This document shows positions 34,912 through 43,888 of a stretch of 64,000 bases of DNA, piece after piece. Source of the stretch: JAAYUJ01 sp963698165 (GTDB taxonomy: Bacteria; Desulfobacterota; Syntrophobacteria; Syntrophobacterales; Syntrophobacteraceae); NCBI GenBank assembly GCA_963698165.1, contig CAVOPT010000007.1, positions 186,001-250,000 on the forward strand. Direction: 5' to 3'. Every line of letters begins with the position of its first letter. Position 1 is the stretch's first letter. Under the pieces are notes generated by a model that had not been told where the DNA came from, ran no database searches, and saw nothing but the letters and a program-made list of their open reading frames with translations. The translations under genes and the position numbers were made by a program.

Positions 34912-36104
34912 AAGCCATTGTCAATCGTCAGAAGTGCACAGTCTGTGGTGTCTGCGTGGATGTGTGTCCTTTTGGAGCCATATCTCTCACGGAAACATCG
35001 GTGGAGGTCTCCGACGAGTGCACCCTTTGCGGCATGTGCGTCGACACCTGCGAGTTCGGAGCACTCTCACTCCCTGAAGCCGGGTCCGGAACGGTGGAGG
35101 ACCTTGCCGGCTACAGAGGGGTTTGGGTCTATGCGGAATGGCGTGAAGGGCTGGTTCACAAGGTGAGTCATGAACTGCTGAGCGAAGGGCGAATCCTGGC
35201 GGACAAGCGAGGCGTGACTCTCTCGGCGGTCCTCCTTGGACACGACTTCACGGAAGCAGCGACTCAGGAGCTCATTTCTTACGGTGCCGACGTGGTTTAC
35301 GCCGTCGATGATCATAGGTTGGCTCATTTCACCGATGAGGCCTACGGGAACGTGCTGGTGGAACTGATCCGTCAGAAGAAGCCTGAGGTCTTCCTTGCCG
35401 GAGCCACGAGCATCGGGAGATCGGTGATTCCCAGGGTTGCCGCGTGCCTCCGCACTGGACTCACGGCCGACTGCACCGAGCTCGGCGTGAGTGAGGAAGG
35501 GCTGCTTCTTCAGACGCGGCCGGCCTTTGGCGGAAACGTCATGGCCACCATCGTGTGCCCGCACAGACGGCCCCAGATGGCCACGGTCCGCCCCAAGGTC
35601 ATGAAGCCCGTCAAAAAGCCCGGGCACCATGGCCAGGTCGAATTCCCCCGGATCCCGGATGAATGCTTCAACACTCGGGTCGAGATCCTCGAAATCATTC
35701 CCGAAAAGGACCAGACAGCCAAGCTCACGGAAGCCGACGTGATCATCTCCGGAGGCCGTGGACTTCGAAAGGGGGAGAACTTCACCCTCATCGAAGAGCT
35801 GGCCCAGCTGGTCAAGGCTGCGGTGGGGGCTTCCCGGGGTGCCGTGGACGAAGGGTGGATCGCTCCGTCGCACCAGGTGGGCCAGACGGGGCGCACCGTC
35901 GCTCCGACCCTCTACATGGCCGTCGGCATAGCCGGGGCCATTCAGCACGTGGTGGGAATGCAGGGTTCCAACGTCATCGTGGCGGTGAACAAGGATCCCA
36001 TGGCTCCAATCTTTGACATCGCAACCTACGGAGTCGTCGCGGACCTCTTTGAATTCGTTCCTGCCTTTGTTCGCAAGGTCAGGCAGGAGAGAGGGGAGCT
36101 CTAA
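34908..36104 (+). CDS. etfA: Electron transfer flavoprotein, alpha subunit with N-terminal ferredoxin domain
   Basis: 398 aa. The first 55 residues are a 2[4Fe-4S] ferredoxin module: Cys10/13/16/20 and Cys38/41/44/48 in CTVCGVCVDVCP and CTLCGMCVDTCE. The rest is EtfA: FLAGATSIGRSVIPRVAA, then the FAD site PSHQVGQTGRTVAPTLY and GMQGSNVIVAVNKDPMAPIF. EtfA with fused clusters is known from caffeyl-CoA reductase (CarE) and related complexes, where it links acyl-CoA chemistry to ferredoxin. Flavin bifurcation is therefore plausible but not shown. Its ATG overlaps the etfB stop, and its stop overlaps the fabG start (taatg). Confidence 0.95.
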   Translation: MKAIVNRQKCTVCGVCVDVCPFGAISLTETSVEVSDECTLCGMCVDTCEFGALSLPEAGSGTVEDLAGYRGVWVYAEWREGLVHKVSHELLSEGRILADKRGVTLSAVLLGHDFTEAATQELISYGADVVYAVDDHRLAHFTDEAYGNVLVELIRQKKPEVFLAGATSIGRSVIPRVAACLRTGLTADCTELGVSEEGLLLQTRPAFGGNVMATIVCPHRRPQMATVRPKVMKPVKKPGHHGQVEFPRIPDECFNTRVEILEIIPEKDQTAKLTEADVIISGGRGLRKGENFTLIEELAQLVKAAVGASRGAVDEGWIAPSHQVGQTGRTVAPTLYMAVGIAGAIQHVVGMQGSNVIVAVNKDPMAPIFDIATYGVVADLFEFVPAFVRKVRQERGEL

Positions 36105-36847
36105 TGAGTGAAAAGCGAGTCATCGTGGTGACCGGGGCGAGCCGGGGAATCGGTCGCGCCATTGCGGCGGCTTTGAGTGAGCCGGGCTGCGACGTCATCG
36201 TGAACTACCATTCGAACCCTGAAGCAGCCCGGGAAACCGCCACGGCGGTGGAAGGCAGGGGAGCCGTCCCCCACCTTCACCGTTTCAGCGTGGGGGATGC
36301 GAACTCGGTAAAAGAGGCTTTCAAGGAGATCACGAAGACCCACTCCCGCATCGACGTCCTCGTCAACAATGCCGGCATCACCAGAGACAATCTCCTGGCC
36401 ATGATGAAGCCCTCCGAATGGGAGGACGTCCTGGATACGAATCTGAAGGGGGCCTTTCTGTGTTCGCAGGCGGCCATCAAACCCATGCTCCGACAGCGTT
36501 TCGGCAGGATCGTCAACATCACCTCGGTGGTTGGATTCATCGGCAACGGTGGTCAGTGCAACTATTCCGCGGCCAAGGCAGGCCTCATCGGCTTCACGCG
36601 TTCCCTCGCCCGTGAGCTCATTTCGAGAAACATCACGGTCAACGCCGTGGCTCCTGGATACATCGCGACCGACATGACGCTTCACATGCCTGACGCAGCC
36701 AAGGAGGGACTGCTGGCCCAAATTCCCGCCGGGCGCTCGGGAACTCCCGAGGAAGTGGCTGCCGCTGTGAAATTCCTGGCCTCCAGCGAGGCCGCCTACA
36801 TCACCGGGCAGGTGATTCACGTCAATGGAGGCATGTTCATGGGGTAG
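36104..36847 (+). CDS. fabG: 3-oxoacyl-[ACP] reductase FabG
   Basis: 247 aa short-chain dehydrogenase. NADP site VTGASRGIGRAIAAAL, NNAGITRDN, and the catalytic Ser-Tyr-Lys in ITSVVGFIG and NYSAAKAG. It has the FabG ending GQVIHVNGGMFMG. It reduces beta-ketoacyl-ACP in fatty-acid elongation. The start codon overlaps the etfA stop by one base, so it is in the same transcript as the Etf genes. Being coupled to acyl-CoA dehydrogenase genes, an alternative role in hydroxyacyl-CoA metabolism is possible, but FabG followed by FabF supports lipid synthesis. Confidence 0.9.
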   Translation: MSEKRVIVVTGASRGIGRAIAAALSEPGCDVIVNYHSNPEAARETATAVEGRGAVPHLHRFSVGDANSVKEAFKEITKTHSRIDVLVNNAGITRDNLLAMMKPSEWEDVLDTNLKGAFLCSQAAIKPMLRQRFGRIVNITSVVGFIGNGGQCNYSAAKAGLIGFTRSLARELISRNITVNAVAPGYIATDMTLHMPDAAKEGLLAQIPAGRSGTPEEVAAAVKFLASSEAAYITGQVIHVNGGMFMG

Positions 36848-36949
36848 CTCCCCTGGCCCGTCCACACTTCACCGTTTTCCGATGAGCCGTTCACGGCGAT
36901 GCTCGTGCCATTGGAAAACGACATCCATCACTGAACGAGGGAGACTTTC

Positions 36950-38209
36950 ATGGATTTGAACAGACGCCGTCGCGTCGTCGTCACGGGAATTGGGCTTGTT
37001 TCACCGTTGGGGATAGGAATCGACGAGAACTGGTCCAACCTGACCCGGGGACAGTCCGGCATCGGAATGATCACCTATTTCGACACCACCAGTTACGCGA
37101 CGAAAATTGCCGGGCAGGTCAGGGGCTTCAATGCGGAGGACTTCATTCCCAAGAAGGAACTGCGGAAGATGGACCCTTTCCTACAGTTCGCACTGGGGGC
37201 GGCACAACTGGCGGCCGAAGATTCCAGGCTGCGGGTGAATTCAGATGTGTGCGACCGGACCGGAGTCATCCTGGGCTGCGGCCTGGGTGGACTCTCCACC
37301 ATTGAGATATACCACAAGATCCTCCTCGATGCCGGTCCCAAAAAGATCAGCCCGTTCTTCATCCCCATGCTCATCGGCAACATGGCCCCGGGACTCATTT
37401 CCATTTACCATGGAGCCAAAGGGCCCAACCTCGCAGTCCAAACCGCCTGTGCCGCCGGGACCCATGCGGTGGGACAGGCTTTTCACATGATTCGGGATGA
37501 CATGGCTGATATAATGTTCACGGGTGGAGTGGAATCGACCATCACTCCCCTGGGGGTTGCGGGATTCAACGCCATGAGGGCTCTTTCCACCCGCAACGAG
37601 GAACCGGAAAAGGCGTCCCGCCCCTTCGACCGCGACCGGGATGGTTTCGTCATGGGTGAAGGGGGGGCGGTCATCATTCTGGAAGAACTGCAGCGGGCCT
37701 TGGAACGCGGGAGCAGGATCTACGCGGAAATCATAGGTTTTGGGGCCTCGGGCGATGCCTATCACATGGCGGCGCCGGCTCCGGAGGGAGAGGGAGCGGT
37801 GCGGTGCATGCGCAACGCCCTGGCGGACGCCGGAGTCAAGCCCCGGGAGGTGCAGTACATCAATGCCCACGGCACGTCGACGGACCTCAACGACAAGTAT
37901 GAAACACAGGCCATCAAAACCGTTTTCGGAGACCACGCATCGGCAATCGGAGTGAGCTCCACCAAGTCCATGACGGGCCATCTTCTCGGGGCCGCCGGCG
38001 GGATCGAGGCCGCATACACTGTCCTCTCCATCGACAGACAGCTGATGCCTCCCACCATCAACTATGAAAACCCGGACCCTGACTGCGATCTCGACTACGT
38101 GCCCAACGTGGCCCGGTCTGCTCGCATCGAGGTGGCCCTATCCAATTCCTTCGGATTTGGCGGCACCAACGGCACTCTGGTTTTCCGCAGGTGGAACAGC
38201 AGTGAGTGA
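36950..38209 (+). CDS. fabF: 3-oxoacyl-[ACP] synthase II
   Basis: 419 aa condensing enzyme. It begins RRRVVVTGIGLVSPLGIG, with nucleophile Cys in VQTACAAGTHAVG (about residue 167) and the two active-site histidines in NAHGTSTDLND and SMTGHLLGAAGG. NSFGFGGTNGTLVF closes the domain. It elongates acyl-ACP with malonyl-ACP. acpP, which normally sits between fabG and fabF, is absent from the 100-base gap. ATG 36950 follows gagggagactttc. Confidence 0.95.
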   Translation: MDLNRRRRVVVTGIGLVSPLGIGIDENWSNLTRGQSGIGMITYFDTTSYATKIAGQVRGFNAEDFIPKKELRKMDPFLQFALGAAQLAAEDSRLRVNSDVCDRTGVILGCGLGGLSTIEIYHKILLDAGPKKISPFFIPMLIGNMAPGLISIYHGAKGPNLAVQTACAAGTHAVGQAFHMIRDDMADIMFTGGVESTITPLGVAGFNAMRALSTRNEEPEKASRPFDRDRDGFVMGEGGAVIILEELQRALERGSRIYAEIIGFGASGDAYHMAAPAPEGEGAVRCMRNALADAGVKPREVQYINAHGTSTDLNDKYETQAIKTVFGDHASAIGVSSTKSMTGHLLGAAGGIEAAYTVLSIDRQLMPPTINYENPDPDCDLDYVPNVARSARIEVALSNSFGFGGTNGTLVFRRWNSSE

Positions 38210-38242
38210 TTTGTCCTCGTTTCAAGCAACAGAGCAGGCGCC

Positions 38243-38716
38243 ATGAAGATCATGATCGGATGTGACCATGCCGGGTTTGAGCTGAAGGAAAAAGTGGCCC
38301 GGCATTTGATAAGCCAGGGAGTCCAGGTTGAAGACATCGGGACCCATGGCTTCGAATCCGTCGATTATCCTGTTTACGCAACCAGGGTCGCCCATGCGGT
38401 GGCGGCCGGCGATGTGGACCGGGGGATACTGATCTGTGGAAGCGGCCTTGGCATGTGCATCGTGGCCAATCGCATGGCCGGGGTTCGAGCCGTTCAGGTT
38501 TCGGAACCCTATGGGGCCAAGATGAGCCGCAAACACAACGACAGCAATGTGCTGTGCCTTGGGGGACGGTTTCTCGGTCAGGATCTCGCCATGGAGATCC
38601 TGGATGTCTGGCTCAAGGAACCATTTGAGGGAGGGCGCCACCAAAGGCGCGTGGACATGATCGACCAAGTGACGCAGCTGGGGGACTCTCCCGGCTCCCG
38701 ACGACGCACCCATTGA
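38243..38716 (+). CDS. rpiB: Ribose-5-phosphate isomerase B
   Basis: 157 aa RpiB/LacAB family. MKIMIGCDHAGFELKE, then VEDIGTHG.ES.DYP, the active-site stretch RGILICGSGLGMCIVANR with Cys, and the conserved SRKHNDSNVLCLGGRFLG. It interconverts ribose-5-P and ribulose-5-P, the latter being the precursor used by RibB in riboflavin synthesis encoded nearby. fabF-rpiB-glyA is a common deltaproteobacterial order. The last dozen residues (DSPGSRRRTH) are a nonconserved extension. Confidence 0.95.
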   Translation: MKIMIGCDHAGFELKEKVARHLISQGVQVEDIGTHGFESVDYPVYATRVAHAVAAGDVDRGILICGSGLGMCIVANRMAGVRAVQVSEPYGAKMSRKHNDSNVLCLGGRFLGQDLAMEILDVWLKEPFEGGRHQRRVDMIDQVTQLGDSPGSRRRTH

Positions 38717-38761
38717 TGCACAGATCTTCCTCATAGAACGCTCACTGCCAGAGAGGGAATT

Positions 38762-39997
38762 ATGTCTTACCTCGAAACAGTCGATCCGGACGTAGCCCTT
38801 GCCATTCGCGAGGAGAGTAGAAGGCAACAGGGAAAGCTCGAGCTGATCGCTTCAGAGAATTTCGTGAGCAACGCGGTCCTCGAAGCGACCGGATCCGTGC
38901 TCACAAACAAGTATGCCGAGGGGTATCCCGGAAAGCGATATTACGGCGGCTGCGAGTTTGTTGACATTGTGGAGAGGCTGGCGCAGGAGCGTGCCAAGAA
39001 GCTCTTCCATGCCGAATATGCCAATGTCCAGCCCCATTCCGGATCCCAGGCCAACATGGCGGTCTACTTCTCGGTGCTTCAGCCCGGGGACACGATCCTC
39101 GGCATGAACTTGAGCCAGGGAGGCCATCTGACCCATGGGAGCTCCGTGAGCTTCTCGGGACGATTCTACCGGGTCATCTCTTATGGAGTGAGGCGGGATA
39201 CGGAGACCATCGACTTCGACCAGGTGGAGGAACTGGCCACGGAGCACAAGCCGAAGCTGATCATAGCAGGAGCCAGCGCGTATCCCCGCATTATCGATTT
39301 TGCCCGGTTCCAGGAAATCGCCGAAAAAACCGGAGCCAGCCTCATGGTGGACATGGCGCATATCGCGGGATTGGTGAGTGCCGGTCTCCATCCCAACCCC
39401 ATCTTCCACGCAGACTTTGTCACCTCAACCACCCACAAGACCCTCAGAGGACCCCGGGGGGGCCTCATCCTCTCCCACGCCAGGTATGCAAAGGTGCTGG
39501 ACAGCCACATTTTCCCCGGAATCCAGGGGGGGCCCCTCATGCACATCATCGCTGCAAAGGCTGTGGCCTTTCAGGAGGCCCTCCAGCCAACCTTTCAGGA
39601 GTATCAGAGGCGTGTTGTGGAAAACAGCAGGCGGCTGGCCCAGGAGCTCTCGGATTTGGGCTACCGGCTCGTCTCGGGGGGAACCGACAACCACCTTATG
39701 CTGATCGACTTAACCCCCCAGGGGCTCACCGGCAAAATCGCGGAGGAAACCCTGGACCGGGGCGGCATCACGGTGAACAAGAACACCATCCCCTTTGATC
39801 CTCACAAGCCCAACGTAGCCAGCGGCATACGCATCGGGACCCCCGCCGTCACCACGCGAGGCATGGCTCCCGACCACATGGCCACGGTGGCCCGCTTCAT
39901 CCATCGGGGCCTTCATGCCGCTGGAAACGACGCCCTGCTGGATCAGCTGAAGAGCGAGGTTGCGGATTTCTGCACTTCCTTTCCCCTCCATGAATAG
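38762..39997 (+). CDS. glyA: Serine hydroxymethyltransferase
   Basis: 411 aa PLP enzyme. Substrate-binding LIASENFVSNAV and YAEGYPGKRYYGGCEFVD, the VQPHSGSQANMAVYF cofactor loop, and the Schiff-base lysine in FVTSTTHKTLRGPRGG (about residue 227). It interconverts serine and glycine with tetrahydrofolate, supplying one-carbon units. ATG 38762 follows agagagggaatt. Downstream begins the riboflavin cluster. Length and motifs are normal. Confidence 0.97.
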   Translation: MSYLETVDPDVALAIREESRRQQGKLELIASENFVSNAVLEATGSVLTNKYAEGYPGKRYYGGCEFVDIVERLAQERAKKLFHAEYANVQPHSGSQANMAVYFSVLQPGDTILGMNLSQGGHLTHGSSVSFSGRFYRVISYGVRRDTETIDFDQVEELATEHKPKLIIAGASAYPRIIDFARFQEIAEKTGASLMVDMAHIAGLVSAGLHPNPIFHADFVTSTTHKTLRGPRGGLILSHARYAKVLDSHIFPGIQGGPLMHIIAAKAVAFQEALQPTFQEYQRRVVENSRRLAQELSDLGYRLVSGGTDNHLMLIDLTPQGLTGKIAEETLDRGGITVNKNTIPFDPHKPNVASGIRIGTPAVTTRGMAPDHMATVARFIHRGLHAAGNDALLDQLKSEVADFCTSFPLHE

Positions 39998-40178
39998 GAT
40001 GGACTTCGGGACTTGCCCCCCACAGCGGAGGATGGGCGGTTGCAGCCATTCTCGACTCCCCTTCCAGGGAAAGAGGGAGAATGAATCCGTTCAAGGCTGA
40101 TTCAAGATGCCTTCGAGGCCCGAAACCTGGCGGTTCAGTTCGCACTGGCTCCCTTGCGCAAACAGGCTCTTGAAGAAA

Positions 40179-41312
40179 ATGTGGATCCCCACGACGGAGA
40201 ATGCCAACGATCGGCTTTTCATGCGGAAAGCCCTGCGTCTCGCGGAGAAAGGCCGAGGATTCACGAGCCCGAATCCCATGGTCGGTGCCCTCGTGGTCCG
40301 GGGAGACACCGTTGTGGGTGAAGGCTGCCATGCCTTTGCGGGAGGCCCTCACGCCGAGATCAATGCCCTGCGAATTGCCGGGGACAAGGCTTTCGGAGCC
40401 TCCCTCTATGTCACGCTGGAGCCCTGCAACCATTTTGGGCGCACCCCGCCGTGCACCGGAGCCATTCTTGAATCGGGCGTCTCTCGCGTGGTGGTGGGGA
40501 TGAGCGACCCCAATCCCCTTGTCCAGGGCGGCGGCTGTGGATTTCTGAGGGAAAAGGGTCTCAAAGTCGACGCAGGGGTCCTGGAGCGAGAATGCCGTGT
40601 CCTGAACCAGGCCTTCATCAAACATGTGACCACCGGTCTCCCCCATGTGACCCTCAAGGCCGCCATGACACTGGATGGGCGTATCGCCGCGAGGTCCGGC
40701 GAGTCACGATGGATCAGCAACGATCGATCCAGGCTTTTTGTTCACCGCTTGCGCTGTTCCCTCGATGCCATTCTGGTCGGCGTTGAAACCGCCCTGACCG
40801 ACGACCCTCTGCTGACGGCGAGAATGGGGCCTCGAACCCGATGCAGGCAGCCCGTTCGCATCGTGCTCGACAGCATGCTTCGACTGTCGCCGGAGAGTCA
40901 ACTGGTGGGGACGACGAATGAGTCGCCCGTCTGGGTCGCCTGTGCCGGTGGGGCATCGTCGGAGAAGGAGACCCGTCTCAAGGAAGCGGGAGTCGAGGTC
41001 TTGCGGTTGCCGTCCAGCAACCGGCAGGTGGATCTCCCGAGTCTCCTCAAGGTACTGGGCACAAGGAATATCACGAGTCTTCTCGTGGAAGGCGGGTCAC
41101 GGGTGTTGGGGGCTTTTGTCGAGCAGGGGCTGGCCGACGAGTTCTATTTTTTCTATGCGCCGAAGATCCTGGCAGACCCGGAAGCGGTTCCAGTTGCCCG
41201 GGGCGAAGCCAAGGGGAGTGTGGCGGAGGCTTTTGCGGTGCACGACGTGAGGGTCAGGCGCTTTCGCCAGGATGTGATGCTCCACGGAAGATTCCGGGAG
41301 CAATTGTTCTGA
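40179..41312 (+). CDS. ribD: Bifunctional riboflavin deaminase/reductase RibD
   Basis: 377 aa from ATG 40179. A start at 40107 is open but gives a non-family leader; the true start is not fixed by a strong ribosome site. Deaminase domain: FTSPNPMVGALVV, the zinc ligands in HAEINALRIAG and TLEPCNHFGRTPPC. Reductase domain from about 150: KAAMTLDGRIAARSGESRWI, VETALTDDPLLTAR and LVEGGSRVLGAF. It carries out steps two and three from GTP to riboflavin. No FMN riboswitch is evident upstream. Next gene ribE starts 13 bases after the stop. Confidence 0.93.
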   Translation: MWIPTTENANDRLFMRKALRLAEKGRGFTSPNPMVGALVVRGDTVVGEGCHAFAGGPHAEINALRIAGDKAFGASLYVTLEPCNHFGRTPPCTGAILESGVSRVVVGMSDPNPLVQGGGCGFLREKGLKVDAGVLERECRVLNQAFIKHVTTGLPHVTLKAAMTLDGRIAARSGESRWISNDRSRLFVHRLRCSLDAILVGVETALTDDPLLTARMGPRTRCRQPVRIVLDSMLRLSPESQLVGTTNESPVWVACAGGASSEKETRLKEAGVEVLRLPSSNRQVDLPSLLKVLGTRNITSLLVEGGSRVLGAFVEQGLADEFYFFYAPKILADPEAVPVARGEAKGSVAEAFAVHDVRVRRFRQDVMLHGRFREQLF

Positions 41313-41325
41313 GAGGGAAAAGGGC

Positions 41326-41988
41326 ATGTTTACGGGGCTCATTGAAGGGACCGGGACACTCCTCAGGCTGGAACACCACGGTCCCGACGCACAGATGGTC
41401 ATCCAGGCCAACACCAGGATGGAGAGAATTCAGCTGGGGGAAAGCATCGCCGTCGACGGAGCCTGCCTCACCGTGGTTTCATTCCATGGAAACGTGTTCA
41501 CCGTCGATGTCTCCGCCGAGACTCTCCATCGCACGACTCTCGGCAGGAAGCCCGCGGGCAGTCAACTCAACCTGGAGCGGGCCCTGAGGATGGGTGATCG
41601 CCTGGGAGGGCACCTGGTGAGCGGCCATGTGGACGGAATCGGCACTCTCAAGGACCGCACAGCCGAGGGCAGATCCTGGCGTCTTTTTTTCCTGGTTCCT
41701 CGGGAACTCACCCGTTACATCATCGAAAAGGGGTCCATCGCGGTGAACGGGATCAGTCTCACGGTCAACGGGTGCGGCGACACTCACTTCGATGTGAACA
41801 TCGTTCCCCACACGGCCGGAGAAACAGCGATTTCGCAGATGCACATCGGCGATGCGGTGAACATCGAAACGGACCTCATCGGCAAATACGTGGAGAAGAT
41901 GGTGGCCGCCTGGGGAGGCCAAGGTTCAGCGGTCAAAGATAAGGCGAATGTCGACGTGGACTTTCTCAAGGAGCACGGTTTTCTTTGA
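41326..41988 (+). CDS. ribE: Riboflavin synthase, alpha chain
   Basis: 220 aa with the internal duplication of the family. The first barrel begins MFTGLIEGTGTL and contains GESIAVDGACLTVV. The second contains GHVDGIGTL, KGSIAVNGISLTVNG and VNIVPHTAGETAI. It dismutates two lumazines to riboflavin, as a trimer, with RibH. ATG 41326 follows gagagggaaaagggc. The C-terminal 15 residues (DKANVDVDFLKEHGF) are typical. Confidence 0.95.
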   Translation: MFTGLIEGTGTLLRLEHHGPDAQMVIQANTRMERIQLGESIAVDGACLTVVSFHGNVFTVDVSAETLHRTTLGRKPAGSQLNLERALRMGDRLGGHLVSGHVDGIGTLKDRTAEGRSWRLFFLVPRELTRYIIEKGSIAVNGISLTVNGCGDTHFDVNIVPHTAGETAISQMHIGDAVNIETDLIGKYVEKMVAAWGGQGSAVKDKANVDVDFLKEHGFL

Positions 41989-42051
41989 TCCCGGAATGGG
42001 TCATTGGGCAAAACCGTAATGAAATGGATGGCTTTCACCTTGAACCCCATC

Positions 42052-42080
42052 TTGAGAATGCACCGGCTTCGTGTTATAGA
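42052..42080 (+). promoter_or_regulatory. Sigma-70-like promoter of ribBA
   Basis: TTGAGA (42052-42057) and TATAGA (42075-42080), 17 bases apart, lie 69 bases upstream of the ribBA start. This would give ribBA-ribH their own transcript. Confidence 0.55.
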
Positions 42081-42101
42081 GTTGAGGGATCTAGGGATAC
42101 A

Positions 42102-42121
42102 AAGGGCCTTGTGGGGCCCTT
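42102..42121 (+). other. Leader hairpin upstream of ribBA (possible attenuator)
   Basis: aagggcc (42102-42108) pairs with ggccctt (42115-42121). The stem is followed by caatcattttt and lies between the ribBA promoter and start codon. It is too short and lacks the conserved blocks for an FMN riboswitch, so any control is of another kind. Confidence 0.35.
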
Positions 42122-42148
42122 CAATCATTTTTCGAAGGAGTTGAGTGA

Positions 42149-43372
42149 ATGCCTGTGGCAACCATTCCCGAAGCGCTGGAGGATATCCGCCAGGGCAAAA
42201 TGGTCATTCTTGTTGACGACGAGGACAGGGAGAACGAGGGTGACCTCTGCATGGCAGCGGAAAAAGTCACTCCGGAAGCCGTAAACTTCATGGCCAGGTT
42301 CGGACGGGGCCTCATCTGCCTCTCTCTCATGCCCGAGGCCGTGGAGCGTTTGCAGCTTCCCATGATGGTCTCCAACAACCGGTCGCCTTTCCAGACCGCC
42401 TTCACGGTATCCGTCGAGGCACGACACGGTGTGACGACAGGCATCAGCGCGGCGGACCGGGCCCAGACCATACGCACCGCCATTGCAGACAACGCCAAGC
42501 CGGACGACCTGGTCAGCCCGGGTCACGTGTTCCCTCTCAAGGCCAGAAAAGGGGGCGTGCTCTTTCGCACCGGGCAGACGGAGGGGTCGGTGGATCTGGC
42601 GAGGCTCGCGGGATTGAAGCCGTCGGGAGTCATTTGTGAAATCATGAAAGACGACGGCACCATGGCCCGCATGCCCGACCTTGAAATCTTCGCCCAGGAA
42701 CACGGCGTGAAGATCGTCACGGTGGCCGGCATCATCCAGTACCGGATGCAGAACGAGATATTCGTCCACCGGGGCGCGACGGCCACACTGCCCACCGCTT
42801 TCGCGGGCGAGTTCAAGATCATCGCATACACCAACGACATCGACGACTACACGCATCTGGCTCTGATCAAGGGAGAGATCAAGCCCGATGATGAGATCCT
42901 GGTGAGGGTCCACTCGGAATGCCTCACAGGGGATGTTTTCGGATCCCTGCGCTGCGACTGCGGCGGACAGCTCCGGGCCGCCATGATCCAGATCGCGAAG
43001 GAAGACAAGGGCGTCGTGCTCTACATGCGGAATCACGAGGGACGAGGGATTGGGCTCCTCAACAAGATCAAGGCCTACGCCCTCCAGGAGGAAGGTTACG
43101 ACACCGTGGAGGCGAACGAGGCTCTGGGATTTCAGGCAGACCTGCGGGACTATGGCATCGGGGCCCAGATGCTCGTGGACCTGGGGGTCAAGAAAATGCG
43201 CCTCATGACCAACAACCCCAAGAAAATCGTCGGACTTCAGGGTTACGGCATCACGTTCACCAAACGGGTGCCCCTGGAGATCCCCCCGACCGAGCACGAC
43301 ATCCAGTACCTGAGCACCAAGTGCGTGAAGATGGGCCACCTGTTGAGCTGCGTACAGCAAAAGGATTCATGA
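42149..43372 (+). CDS. ribBA: Bifunctional DHBP synthase / GTP cyclohydrolase II
   Basis: 407 aa. The N-terminal RibB domain has VDDEDRENEGDLCMAAE, ARHGVTTGISAADRAQT, the RTGQTEGSVDLARLAG block and GVICEIMKDDGTMAR. From about 210 is RibA: VRVHSECLTGDVFGSLRCDCG, where GDVFGSLRCDCG provides the zinc cysteines, then YMRNHEGRGIGLLNKIKAYALQ cut by family-conserved GTP-binding residues, and NNPKKIVGL. It makes the two precursors of lumazine from ribulose-5-P and GTP. ATG 42149 follows gaaggagttgagtga. Both active sites look complete. Confidence 0.96.
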   Translation: MPVATIPEALEDIRQGKMVILVDDEDRENEGDLCMAAEKVTPEAVNFMARFGRGLICLSLMPEAVERLQLPMMVSNNRSPFQTAFTVSVEARHGVTTGISAADRAQTIRTAIADNAKPDDLVSPGHVFPLKARKGGVLFRTGQTEGSVDLARLAGLKPSGVICEIMKDDGTMARMPDLEIFAQEHGVKIVTVAGIIQYRMQNEIFVHRGATATLPTAFAGEFKIIAYTNDIDDYTHLALIKGEIKPDDEILVRVHSECLTGDVFGSLRCDCGGQLRAAMIQIAKEDKGVVLYMRNHEGRGIGLLNKIKAYALQEEGYDTVEANEALGFQADLRDYGIGAQMLVDLGVKKMRLMTNNPKKIVGLQGYGITFTKRVPLEIPPTEHDIQYLSTKCVKMGHLLSCVQQKDS

Positions 43373-43373
43373 C

Positions 43374-43838
43374 ATGAACACATACGAAGGAAAACTCCTC
43401 GCACAGGGTCTGCGCTTTGGAATCATCGTCAGCCGATTCAACGATTTCATCTGCGACAGGCTCCTCGGTGGAGCTCTCGATGCGTTGCGACGAAGCGGCG
43501 CCGAGGACGCCGCCATCGACATTTTCAAGGTCCCCGGAGCCTTCGAGATCCCCCTTCTCGCGAAAAAAGTTGCCTCCACCTCCCGCTACGACGCCGTGAT
43601 CTGCCTGGGAGCCGTCATCCGTGGAGCGACTCCTCACTTCGACTATGTGGCCAATGAAGTCTCCAAGGGAGTTGCTTCCGTCAGCCTCGACACCGGGGTC
43701 CCCGTCACTTTCGGCGTGCTCACGACGGACACTCTGGAACAGGCCATCGAGCGGGCCGGCTCCAAAGCAGGAAACAAGGGATGGGACGCGGCCGTTTCCG
43801 CCATTGAAATGGCGAATCTCATCAGGCAGATATCGTAG
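43374..43838 (+). CDS. ribH: 6,7-dimethyl-8-ribityllumazine synthase
   Basis: 154 aa. Family motifs: FGIIVSRFNDFICDRLL, the substrate loop VPGAFEIPLLAKK, VICLGAVIRGATPHFDYV with the catalytic His, and PVTFGVLTTDTLEQAIERAG. It condenses the RibA/D and RibB products and assembles as pentamers or 60-mer shells. It starts one base after the ribBA stop (tgacatg), so the two are coupled. nusB follows after a repeat-containing gap, the usual ribH-nusB order. Confidence 0.96.
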   Translation: MNTYEGKLLAQGLRFGIIVSRFNDFICDRLLGGALDALRRSGAEDAAIDIFKVPGAFEIPLLAKKVASTSRYDAVICLGAVIRGATPHFDYVANEVSKGVASVSLDTGVPVTFGVLTTDTLEQAIERAGSKAGNKGWDAAVSAIEMANLIRQIS

Positions 43839-43888
43839 TTCGGCCCCGAAGTGCATATCCACACAATTTGGTGACCGACAAAGCGGTC

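Noticed and set aside
40000..40180. Looked for an FMN riboswitch before ribD
   Set aside because: None of the conserved aptamer blocks is present there or before ribBA.
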